From Acidovorax delafieldii (GTDB taxonomy: Bacteria > Pseudomonadota > Gammaproteobacteria > Burkholderiales > Burkholderiaceae_C), in assembly GCA_002327945.1 (NCBI GenBank), contig DCVY01000161.1, positions 1-7,033 on the forward strand: DNA of 7,033 nucleotides. The letters are read 5' to 3'. Both the position numbers and the translations under genes were made by a program. Shown one piece after another: positions 1 through 6,399 of this stretch. The first letter of the stretch is position 1; each line of letters opens with the position of its first letter. A model generated the notes under the pieces. It had not been told where the DNA came from. It did no database searches and worked only from the letters and a program-made list of their open reading frames with translations.

Positions 1-37
1 GCACCAAAAACCCCAAGGTGATGGTTTGCTGTGTCAT
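1..37 (-). CDS. Probable start of a divergent gene, product unknown (partial)
   Basis: On the minus strand an ATG at 37-35 opens a frame reading MTQQTITLGFLV, which stays open to the window edge. It is preceded by a good Shine-Dalgarno sequence, AAGGA (minus strand, plus-strand positions 45-49), with a 7-base spacer. Only 12 codons are visible, too few to assign a family or function. The call rests on the start codon plus ribosome site, and on the position facing away from a TetR gene, where a divergent transcript is common. If real, this gene shares the 38-132 intergenic region with the efflux operon and could be controlled by the same regulator. The alternative is a chance ATG with a chance purine-rich stretch. 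Confidence 0.45.
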   Translation of the reverse strand, partial: MTQQTITLGFLV

Positions 38-81
38 GGGTGCTTCCTTGCCAAGGTGGATGTGCAGCGCCGGATTATGAA

Positions 82-110
82 TTGACGCGACTGCAGGCGC
101 TCGGTACATT
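82..110 (+). promoter_or_regulatory. Putative sigma70 promoter of the efflux operon
   Basis: A TTGACG hexamer at 82-87 (5 of 6 matches to the -35 consensus) is separated by exactly 17 bases from TACATT at 105-110 (4 of 6 matches to the -10 consensus). Transcription would begin near 117, about 16 bases before the ATG at 133. This is the only well-spaced promoter I see ahead of the six-gene run, and it sits where a tetR promoter is expected. The call is from sequence pattern only. Confidence 0.5.
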
Positions 111-127
111 ACTAACCAGTCAGTCAT
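108..127. promoter_or_regulatory. Candidate TetR-family operator (imperfect palindrome)
   Basis: The 20-base stretch fits the dyad ATnACTnACnnGTnAGTnAT, with 7 of 10 symmetric base pairs matching around a centre between 117 and 118. The inner core is ACTAACCAGTCAGT at 111-124. It overlaps the last bases of the putative -10 element and the predicted start point, so a bound dimer would block initiation. Palindromic operators of roughly this size next to their own gene are typical of TetR/AcrR repressors. Assignment to the protein encoded at 133-813 is inferred from proximity. Confidence 0.42.
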
Positions 128-132
128 TAAAA

Positions 133-813
133 ATGCACCCCCCCACCTCCCCTTCTCCCACCCCGACAGCCAAGCGCGAACGGCGCAAGGAGGCGCGCCC
201 CGGCGAACTCATTGAAGCCGCGCTGGATCTGTTTGTCGAGAAGGGCTTTGCGGCTACCCGGGTGGATGAAGTGGCGGCGCGTGCCGGGGTGTCCAAAGGC
301 ACGTTGTTTCTTTATTTTCCCAGCAAGGAAGAGCTGTTCAAGGCTGTGGTGCGCGAAAACATCGCGGGCCGATTTGCCGAATGGACGCTGGAGATGGACG
401 CTTTTGAAAGCAGTACGGATGATTTGCTGCGCTATTGCTACAAAGTGTGGTGGGAGCGCATTGGCAACACCAAGGCCTCGGGCATCACCAAGCTTATGCT
501 GAGCGAAGCGCACCACTTCCCCGAGATCACCCAGTTTTATCAACGCGAAGTGATGCGCCCTGGCCAGGCGCTGATCCGCCGCATCCTGCAGCGGGGCATG
601 GACCGCAAAGAGTTTCGCCCGCTCGACCTGGACCACGCGGTGTATCTGGTGCTCGCCCCGATGATTTTTCTCATGCTGTGGAAACACTCCATGGGCGCCT
701 GCGTGCCGGATATCCTCGCCCTGGACCCCGAAAAATACCTGGCCATGCAAGCCGACAATATCCTGCATGGCCTGTGTGGGACGGTGCCCTCCCCTGCCAC
801 ACCACCTGCCTGA
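133..813 (+). CDS. TetR/AcrR-family transcriptional repressor
   Basis: The 226-residue product has the two-part TetR layout. The N-terminal DNA-binding domain spans about residues 24-71, with the helix-turn-helix at about 41-62 (V-D-E-V-A-A-R-A-G-V-S-K-G-T-L-F-L-Y-F) followed by the family's usual S-K-E-E-L-F. A helical ligand-binding and dimerisation domain follows, about 75-215. The tail is Pro/Ala-rich. Residues 1-20 are a Pro/Ser/Thr stretch and then a basic KRERRKE segment, which could add DNA contacts. The frame is open upstream to a GTG at 31, but ATG 133 is chosen because the likely promoter and operator (82-127) lie just ahead of it and the helix-turn-helix then falls at the normal distance from the N terminus. 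No Shine-Dalgarno sequence precedes it. The stop is 4 bases before the adaptor gene. The expected role is repression of itself and the downstream efflux genes, relieved by a pump substrate; the ligand is unknown. Confidence 0.93.
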   Translation: MHPPTSPSPTPTAKRERRKEARPGELIEAALDLFVEKGFAATRVDEVAARAGVSKGTLFLYFPSKEELFKAVVRENIAGRFAEWTLEMDAFESSTDDLLRYCYKVWWERIGNTKASGITKLMLSEAHHFPEITQFYQREVMRPGQALIRRILQRGMDRKEFRPLDLDHAVYLVLAPMIFLMLWKHSMGACVPDILALDPEKYLAMQADNILHGLCGTVPSPATPPA

Positions 814-817
814 CACC

Positions 818-2002
818 ATGAAACGCTGGGTTCTCTGGGTGGCCATCGCTTTTGCCGTCGCGCTGGTGGGCGGCGGTGTCTGGCGCGCGCTGACCGCGCG
901 GCAGACGCAGCAAAAGGCCCTGGCTGAATCCAGCGCGCAACGCAAGGAAGCCACTCTGGATCTGGCGCCAGGCGAGCTGGTCACCGTGCAGCGACAACGC
1001 CTGGCCCTGGCCGTGCCGGTGTCTGGCGCGCTGCGCGCAGTCGAATCCGCCATGGTCAAGGCCCGCGCTGCCGGCGAACTGCAAGGCCTGACCTTGCGCG
1101 AAGGCGACAGCGTGCGCGCCGGGCAGGAAATCGCCCGCATCGACGACACCGAGGCGCGTGCCCGCCTGCGCCAGGCCCAGCAGCAAGCCGATGCCGCAAG
1201 AGCCCAGGTGGACATCAGCCAGCGCCAGTTCACCAACAACCGCGCGCTGGTGGACCAGGGGTTCATTTCTGCCACAGCACTGGCCACCTCGCAGGCCAGC
1301 CTGGAGGCCGCGCAATCGACCTACCGAGCGGCACTGGCTGCTGCCGATGTGGCGCAAAAATCGCTGCAAGACACCGTGCTGCGCAGCCCGCTGACGGGCC
1401 AGGTGTCGCAGCGGCTGGCGCAGCCCGGCGAGCGTGTGGGGGTGGATAGCCGCATCATCGAGGTGGTGAACCTGTCCCGGCTGGAGCTGGAAGCGCTGCT
1501 CAGCCCGGCCGATTCACTGGCCGTGCGCGTGGGGCAAAAGGCCAGCTTGCGCATTGAGGGCGTGGCCACCCCCATCGAGGCCACGGTGGCCCGCATCAAC
1601 CCCAGTGCCCAGGCCGGCAGCCGCACCGTGCCGGTGTACCTGGTCATCGAGCAAGGCGCAGCGGCATCGGTGTTGCGCCAGGGCCTGTTTGTGCAGGGCA
1701 CGCTCGACACCGGTCACACCGATGGGCTGGCCTTGCCGCTGGATGCCGTGCGCACCGACCGGCCCGCGCCCTATGTGCAGGCGGTGCAGAACGGCCGCGT
1801 GGTGTATCTGCCAGTGAAGACAAGCACGCGCGCCGTGGAGGCAGGCGACACGCTGGTGGCGGTCGAGGGTGTGCCCGAAGGCACGCAGGTGGTGGCCGGG
1901 CGCATGGGGTCGCTGCGCGAAGGCACTCCGGTGCGCATCCAGGCAAGCGTGCCAGCCACTCCTGCCGCAGCGGCAAGCTCTGCAGCGCGCGCTGCGCCGT
2001 AG
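818..2002 (+). CDS. RND efflux periplasmic adaptor subunit (HlyD/AcrA family)
   Basis: This 394-residue membrane fusion protein links the inner-membrane pump to the outer-membrane channel. Residues 4-22 form a single hydrophobic anchor after a short basic start (M-K-R-W). There is no lipobox cysteine, so it is probably membrane-anchored rather than a lipoprotein. Then come the first lipoyl half (about 78-110, with L-R-E-G-D-S-V-R-A-G-Q), an Ala/Gln-rich alpha-helical hairpin (about 111-185), the second lipoyl half (about 186-218, starting R-S-P-L-T-G-Q-V), a beta-barrel (about 220-300) and a membrane-proximal domain (about 300-375). The C-terminal tail is Ala/Pro/Ser-rich. In the hairpin-tip RLS docking motif, Leu144 and Ser151 are present but the expected Arg is Asn140. 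ATG 818 is chosen over an upstream in-frame ATG at 767 because it places the anchor at the N terminus. It lies 4 bases after the tetR stop with no clear Shine-Dalgarno, suggesting coupled translation. Confidence 0.95.
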   Translation: MKRWVLWVAIAFAVALVGGGVWRALTARQTQQKALAESSAQRKEATLDLAPGELVTVQRQRLALAVPVSGALRAVESAMVKARAAGELQGLTLREGDSVRAGQEIARIDDTEARARLRQAQQQADAARAQVDISQRQFTNNRALVDQGFISATALATSQASLEAAQSTYRAALAAADVAQKSLQDTVLRSPLTGQVSQRLAQPGERVGVDSRIIEVVNLSRLELEALLSPADSLAVRVGQKASLRIEGVATPIEATVARINPSAQAGSRTVPVYLVIEQGAAASVLRQGLFVQGTLDTGHTDGLALPLDAVRTDRPAPYVQAVQNGRVVYLPVKTSTRAVEAGDTLVAVEGVPEGTQVVAGRMGSLREGTPVRIQASVPATPAAAASSAARAAP

Positions 2003-2008
2003 CCGGCC

Positions 2009-5000
2009 ATGTGGTTCACCCAGGTCAGCCTGAAAAACCCGGTGTTCGCCACCATGGTGATGCTCGCCATCGTGGTGCTGGGCCTGTTTTCGTACCAGCG
2101 GCTCAAGGTGGACCAGTTTCCGGATATCGACTTTCCGGTGGTGGTGGTCACGGTGGACTACCCCGGCGCTTCGCCGGAAATCGTGGAAAGCGAAGTCACC
2201 AAGAAGATCGAGGAAGGCGTCAACTCGATTGCGGGCATCAACGCCCTCACCTCGCGCAGCTACGAAGGCACCGCCGTCGTCATCATCGAGTTTCAGCTGC
2301 ACATTGACGGGCGCAAGGCGGCCGAAGACGTGCGCGAGAAGGTGGCCATTGTTCGCCCCACGCTGCGCACCGAGGTGAAAGAACCGCGCGTGCTGCGCTT
2401 TGACCCGGCCAGCCGCGCCGTGTGGTCGCTGGCGGTGCTGCCCGACGACAAGGCCGGCACGCCTGCACGAAGCGCCGTGGAGCTGACCACCTGGGCCGAG
2501 CAGATTCTCAAAAAACGCCTGGAAAACGTGCGCGGCGTGGGTGCCGTCAATCTGGTGGGCGCCACCAAGCGCGAGATCAACATCTACCTGAACCCCCAGG
2601 CGCTGGAGGCCTTCGGCGTCACCCCCGACCAGGTGGTCGCTGCCGTGCGCAACGAGAACCAGGATTTGCCCGTGGGCGCCATCCGCTCGCTGGCGCAGGA
2701 ACGCGTGGTGCAGATTGACGCGCGCATGCAGCGGCCCGAAGACTTTGGCCGCATCATCGTCACGCGCAAAGGCACAGGAACCACCGGCCAGGCCAGCGGG
2801 GGCGCCCCTGTGCGGGTGGAGCAACTGGCCCGCGTGCAGGACGGTGCCCAAGAAGTGGAGAGCCTGGCGCTCTACAACGGCGACCGCACGCTGCTGCTGT
2901 CGGTGCAGAAGTCGCAGGGAGAAAACACCATCGAAGTGGTGGATGGCCTCAACGCTGCAGTCATCGATCTGCGCAACCAGCTGCCGCCCGGCGTGCGCCT
3001 GGAAACCATTGGCGACAGTTCCCGCCCGATTCGCGTGGCCGTCAACAACGTGCGCCAGACGCTGATCGAAGGCGCTTTGCTCACGGTGCTGATCGTCTTT
3101 CTGTTTTTGAACTCGTGGCGCTCCACCGTCATCACGGGCCTCACACTGCCCATTGCGCTGATCGGCACTTTTTTGTTCATGAACATGTTCGGCTTCACCA
3201 TCAACATGATCACGCTGATGGCGCTGAGCCTGTGCGTGGGCCTGTTGATCGACGACGCCATCGTGGTGCGCGAGAACATCGTGCGCCATGTGCAGATGGG
3301 CAAAAGCGCTTACAACGCGGCCATGGACGGCACGCAGGAGATCGGCCTGGCGGTGCTGGCCACCACGCTGTCGATCGTGGCGGTGTTCATGCCCATCGGT
3401 TTCATGGGCGGCATCATCGGCAAGTTCTTCCATGAATTCGGGGTCACCATCGTGGCGGCGGTGTTGATCTCGATGTTTGTGAGCTTCACGCTCGACCCCA
3501 TGCTGTCGAGCATCTGGCACGACCCCAGCATCCACGCGCACGGCAAGCGCACCGAGCCAGTCACTTTTTATGACAAGACCATCGGCCGCGTCACTGGCTG
3601 GTTTGACCGCACCACCGATGCCCTGGCCGAGGCCTACCAGGGCATTCTGCGCTGGTCGCTGGTGCACAAGCTGGCCACGCTGGGCATTGCACTGGCCATC
3701 TTTGTGCTGAGCGTTTTCATGGTGCCGCTGCTGGGCACCGAGTTCGTGCCCAAGGCCGATTTTTCGGAAACCACCGTCAACTTCTACACGCCCGTGGGTT
3801 CGTCGCTGGAAGCCACCGAGGCCAAGGCGCGCCAGGTGGAAGGCATCTTGCGCGCGTTTCCCGAGGTGCGCTACACGCTGGCCACCATCAACACCGGCAG
3901 CGCGCAGGGCAAGATGTACGCCAGCATCTATGTGCGCCTGGTAGACCGCAAGGACCGCAGCCGCAGCGTGGATGCCATGTCGGGCGTGCTGCGCAAGCGC
4001 CTGCAGCAGGTGCCGGGCATCACCGTCACCCATGTCGGCCTGCTCGACCCGGTGGGTGGCCAAAAGCAGGTGGAGTTTTCACTGCAAGGGCCTGATCTGC
4101 AGGAGCTGGAGCGCCTGACCCGCATCGTGAACGAGAAAATCCGCGACATTCCGGGCCTGGTGGACCTGGACACCAGTGCCAAGCCCGATAAGCCCGTGAT
4201 TGCGCTCGATGTGCAGCGCGATGCGGCGTCCGACCTCGGGGTTTCGGTGGCCCAGCTGGCCGCCTCGCTGCGCACGCTGGTGGCCGGCACCACGGTGGGC
4301 AACTGGCGCGCGCCCGATGACCAGACCTACGACGTGAATGTGCGCCTGGCCCCCGAAGCCCGCACCACCCCACAAGACCTGGAGCGCCTGCCCTTTTCCC
4401 TGGCGGCGGCCGATGGCAGCACCCGCATCGTGCGCCTGAACCAGGTGGCCCGCGTGACGGAATCCACCGGCGCCAACCAGATCAACCGGCGCGACCTCAC
4501 GCGCGAAGTCGCCGTCACCGCCAACGTGGCCGACCGCTCGGCGGGCGAGGTATCCGGCGACATCCAAAAAGCGCTCGACAGCATTGCCTTTCCACCCGGC
4601 TACCGCTACCAGTTTGGGGGCTCCACCAAAAACATGGCCGAGTCGTTTGGCTATGCCATCTCGGCGCTGGTGCTGGCCATCGTGTTTATCTACATGATCC
4701 TGGCCAGCCAGTTCAAGAGCTTCTTGCAGCCGCTGGCGCTGATGACATCGTTGCCGCTCACGCTGATCGGCGTGGTGCTGGCGCTCTTGATGTTCCGCTC
4801 CACGCTGTCGATGTTTTCCATCATCGGCGTGGTGATGCTGATGGGCCTGGTCACCAAGAATGCCATCTTGCTGGTGGACTTTGCCATCCGCGCCCGCGAG
4901 GAACACATCGACGATGCCGGTCACACCGTGCCCGGCCTGCCCCGGACCGAGGCCCTGCTGCTGGCCGCCCGCGTGCGGCTGCGCCCCATCCTCATGACCA

Positions 5001-5236
5001 CGCTGGCCATGATCTTCGGCATGGTGCCGCTGGCGTTTGCGCTGTCCGAAGGCTCGGAGCAGCGCGCGCCCATGGGCCAGGCGGTGATCGGCGGCGTGAT
5101 CACCTCGTCGCTTTTGACGCTGGTGGTGGTTCCGGTGGTGTATTGCTACATGGACGATCTGGCCCGCTGGGCACTTGCCCGCATGGGCCGCGGCCAGAGC
5201 GCGCCCATGCCCCCTAAAATCAAGGGTTTGTCCTGA
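2009..5236 (+). CDS. RND multidrug efflux pump, inner-membrane permease (HAE1/AcrB family)
   Basis: The 1075-residue protein is full length for an AcrB-type proton/substrate antiporter. It has the duplicated RND plan: a first membrane helix (about 11-29), a large periplasmic loop (about 35-340), helices 2-6 (about 344-501), helix 7 (about 552-573), a second periplasmic loop (about 575-875) and helices 8-12 (about 879-1046). The proton-relay residues are visible: Asp415 and Asp416 in helix 4 ([10 protein letters not shown]), Lys950 in helix 10 ([14 protein letters not shown]) and Arg990 at the start of helix 11 (R-L-R-P-I-L-M-T). The N-terminal signature ([18 protein letters not shown]) is typical. 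No Met-rich metal site of CusA type was noticed, so an organic substrate is more likely, but which one cannot be read from sequence. The start lies 6 bases after the adaptor stop without a clear Shine-Dalgarno, so translational coupling is likely. Confidence 0.98.
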   Translation: MWFTQVSLKNPVFATMVMLAIVVLGLFSYQRLKVDQFPDIDFPVVVVTVDYPGASPEIVESEVTKKIEEGVNSIAGINALTSRSYEGTAVVIIEFQLHIDGRKAAEDVREKVAIVRPTLRTEVKEPRVLRFDPASRAVWSLAVLPDDKAGTPARSAVELTTWAEQILKKRLENVRGVGAVNLVGATKREINIYLNPQALEAFGVTPDQVVAAVRNENQDLPVGAIRSLAQERVVQIDARMQRPEDFGRIIVTRKGTGTTGQASGGAPVRVEQLARVQDGAQEVESLALYNGDRTLLLSVQKSQGENTIEVVDGLNAAVIDLRNQLPPGVRLETIGDSSRPIRVAVNNVRQTLIEGALLTVLIVFLFLNSWRSTVITGLTLPIALIGTFLFMNMFGFTINMITLMALSLCVGLLIDDAIVVRENIVRHVQMGKSAYNAAMDGTQEIGLAVLATTLSIVAVFMPIGFMGGIIGKFFHEFGVTIVAAVLISMFVSFTLDPMLSSIWHDPSIHAHGKRTEPVTFYDKTIGRVTGWFDRTTDALAEAYQGILRWSLVHKLATLGIALAIFVLSVFMVPLLGTEFVPKADFSETTVNFYTPVGSSLEATEAKARQVEGILRAFPEVRYTLATINTGSAQGKMYASIYVRLVDRKDRSRSVDAMSGVLRKRLQQVPGITVTHVGLLDPVGGQKQVEFSLQGPDLQELERLTRIVNEKIRDIPGLVDLDTSAKPDKPVIALDVQRDAASDLGVSVAQLAASLRTLVAGTTVGNWRAPDDQTYDVNVRLAPEARTTPQDLERLPFSLAAADGSTRIVRLNQVARVTESTGANQINRRDLTREVAVTANVADRSAGEVSGDIQKALDSIAFPPGYRYQFGGSTKNMAESFGYAISALVLAIVFIYMILASQFKSFLQPLALMTSLPLTLIGVVLALLMFRSTLSMFSIIGVVMLMGLVTKNAILLVDFAIRAREEHIDDAGHTVPGLPRTEALLLAARVRLRPILMTTLAMIFGMVPLAFALSEGSEQRAPMGQAVIGGVITSSLLTLVVVPVVYCYMDDLARWALARMGRGQSAPMPPKIKGLS

Positions 5237-5260
5237 CCCGTCTTCCCCTGGAGAGATTCC

Positions 5261-5974
5261 ATGAACATGCCTCTGAACACGTCTGCCAACCCCAGCGACC
5301 CCGTTGAACAGGCCCGCTACAACATGATCGAGCAGCAGATCCGCCCCTGGAATGTGCTCGATGCCGACGTGCTGGACCTGCTGGCTGCCGTGCACCGCGA
5401 AGACTTCGTGCCCCCGGCCTTTCGCAGCATGGCTTTCATGGACATCGAAATCCCCTTGCTGGGCAGCGACGCCGAAGAAGCCGTGCGCCTGGGCCACAGC
5501 ATGCTGCAGCCCCGGGTAGAGGCCCGCATGCTGCAAGACCTGAAGATTGTGCCCACCGACCGCGTGCTCGAAATCGGCGCGGGCTCGGGCTACATGGCCG
5601 CGCTGCTGGCGCACCGTGCACAAAGCGTGGTCACGCTCGAAATCGTGCCCGCCCTGGCCGACATGGCGCGCGACAACCTTCAGCGCGCCGGCATCACCAA
5701 CGCCCATGTGCGCGTGTCCGACGGTTCCCGCGATGCCGTGCCCGAAGGCCCGTTCGACGCGATCGTGCTCAGCGGCTCGGTGGCCGAAGTGCCGCAAAAC
5801 CTGCTGGCCATGTTGCGCGAAGGGGGCCGCCTGGGCGCCATCGTGGGCCAGGAACCCGTCATGCGCTTTACCCTGGTGCGCCGCACCGGCGACCGTTTTG
5901 AAACCACCCAGCCATGGGACACCATGGCTCCGCGCCTGGTCGGTTTTGCCGAACCTTCGGGCTTCTCCTTCTGA
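5261..5974 (+). CDS. Protein-L-isoaspartate O-methyltransferase-like (PCMT-fold) protein
   Basis: This 237-residue protein has the PCMT layout. An N-terminal region ends in R-E-D-F-V-P-P (about 46-52), the isoaspartate methyltransferase hallmark. Then come the SAM-binding motif LEIGAGSGY (103-111), an acidic residue after the next strand (Glu127), Asp154-Gly155 and FDAIVL (165-170). Canonical PCMTs methylate isoaspartyl residues to start repair of aged proteins in the cytoplasm. Here the conserved G-Q-T-I-S-x-P substrate-side loop reads G-H-S-M-L-Q-P (78-84), so the conserved Ser is Leu82. The segment that reads like TAAPPEIP in E. coli Pcm is SGSVAEVP (171-178). SAM binding looks intact, but canonical repair activity is doubtful and the true substrate is unknown. 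GGAGA (5250-5254) with a 6-base spacer supports the start. It lies 24 bases after the pump gene, on the same strand. Confidence 0.9.
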   Translation: MNMPLNTSANPSDPVEQARYNMIEQQIRPWNVLDADVLDLLAAVHREDFVPPAFRSMAFMDIEIPLLGSDAEEAVRLGHSMLQPRVEARMLQDLKIVPTDRVLEIGAGSGYMAALLAHRAQSVVTLEIVPALADMARDNLQRAGITNAHVRVSDGSRDAVPEGPFDAIVLSGSVAEVPQNLLAMLREGGRLGAIVGQEPVMRFTLVRRTGDRFETTQPWDTMAPRLVGFAEPSGFSF

Positions 5975-5995
5975 TCCGGCACTGCGGAGTTCTGC

Positions 5996-6337
5996 ATGAT
6001 CGACCATGTCCGCCCCGCACAGCTGTCCGCCTGGTTTGCGGAGGCATCTGCCGGGGGCCAGCCCCTGGTGCTGGATGTGCGCGAGCCCTGGGAGCTGCAA
6101 ACCGCCAGCGTGCGGGCAGACGGGTTTGAACTGGTGGCGATTCCCATGGGCGAGCTGCCCGGCCGTCTGAGCGAGCTGGACCCGTCGCGCCCGCTGGCAT
6201 GCCTGTGCCACCACGGCGCCCGCAGCCTGCGCGTGGCAGCTTTCCTTGCGCAGAAGGGTTTTGGAACACTGGCCAACATCACGGGCGGCATCGATGCCTG
6301 GTCGCATGAAAACGATCCCGGCGTGCCCCGCTACTGA
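5996..6337 (+). CDS. Single-domain rhodanese-like sulfurtransferase
   Basis: The 113-residue product is about the size of one rhodanese domain of GlpE type, with no signal peptide or membrane segment, so it is probably cytoplasmic. Visible family marks are L-D-V-R-E-P-W-E (26-33), the active-site loop CHHGARS (71-77) with the predicted persulfide-forming Cys71, and the C-terminal N-I-T-G-G-I-D-A-W-S (94-103). A second cysteine, Cys69, sits two residues before the catalytic one. Rhodaneses move sulfane sulfur from donors such as thiosulfate or persulfides to cyanide, thiols or protein acceptors; the physiological acceptor here is unknown. GGAG (5986-5989), 6 bases before the ATG, supports the start. 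The gene follows the PCMT-like gene by 21 bases and precedes the tolC-like gene by 62, so it probably shares their transcript. Confidence 0.95.
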   Translation: MIDHVRPAQLSAWFAEASAGGQPLVLDVREPWELQTASVRADGFELVAIPMGELPGRLSELDPSRPLACLCHHGARSLRVAAFLAQKGFGTLANITGGIDAWSHENDPGVPRY

Positions 6338-6354
6338 GCGCCGGTACTGAGCGC
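6332..6354 (+). repeat. Short direct repeat around the rhodanese stop codon
   Basis: The ten bases TACTGAGCGC occur at 6332-6341 and again at 6345-6354, separated by CGG, giving a 13-base period. The first copy contains the rhodanese stop codon TGA (6335-6337). The second lies in the spacer and its TGA is in another frame. It looks like a small tandem duplication; no function is apparent. Confidence 0.6.
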
Positions 6355-6388
6355 ATTCACACCAGCCCTTGCGCGCGCCGATCCACCT

Positions 6389-6394
6389 GAAGGA
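6389..6394 (+). promoter_or_regulatory. Ribosome binding site that fixes the tolC-like start
   Basis: GAAGGA ends 5 bases before the ATG at 6400. It is one of the strongest Shine-Dalgarno matches in the window and selects this ATG, from which a clean signal peptide is read. The 62-base spacer (6338-6399) holds no promoter or terminator that I can recognise. Confidence 0.65.
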
Positions 6395-6399
6395 CTTCC

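Noticed and set aside
46..56. Perfect short palindrome CCTTG-C-CAAGG and repeated CCAAGGTG (13-20 and 51-58)
   Set aside because: The single-base centre cannot form a useful hairpin, and an 8-base repeat in about 60 bases is weak. I cannot tell it from chance, although it overlaps the divergent gene's ribosome site.
31..132. Upstream extension of the TetR frame to a GTG at 31
   Set aside because: The extension would run through the putative promoter and operator and adds residues with no TetR-family character; ATG 133 is preferred.
767..817. Upstream ATG for the adaptor overlapping the tetR 3' end
   Set aside because: It would put 17 extra residues ahead of the membrane anchor; ATG 818 gives the normal basic start followed by the hydrophobic segment.
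127..1287. Minus-strand open frame of 386 codons opposite tetR and the adaptor
   Set aside because: No domain pattern, and it overlaps the strongly supported TetR helix-turn-helix and adaptor coding frames.
1514..4063. Very long minus-strand open frame (849 codons) opposite the adaptor and pump genes
   Set aside because: Its translation is His/Gln/Arg/Ala-rich with no recognisable domain, and it crosses the junction of two well-recognised plus-strand genes. It is a codon-bias shadow common in GC-rich DNA.
6338..6399. Possible terminator or promoter in the rhodanese-tolC spacer
   Set aside because: Only a GCGC self-complementary pair with a 4-base stem is present, with no T-run and no paired -35/-10 hexamers.
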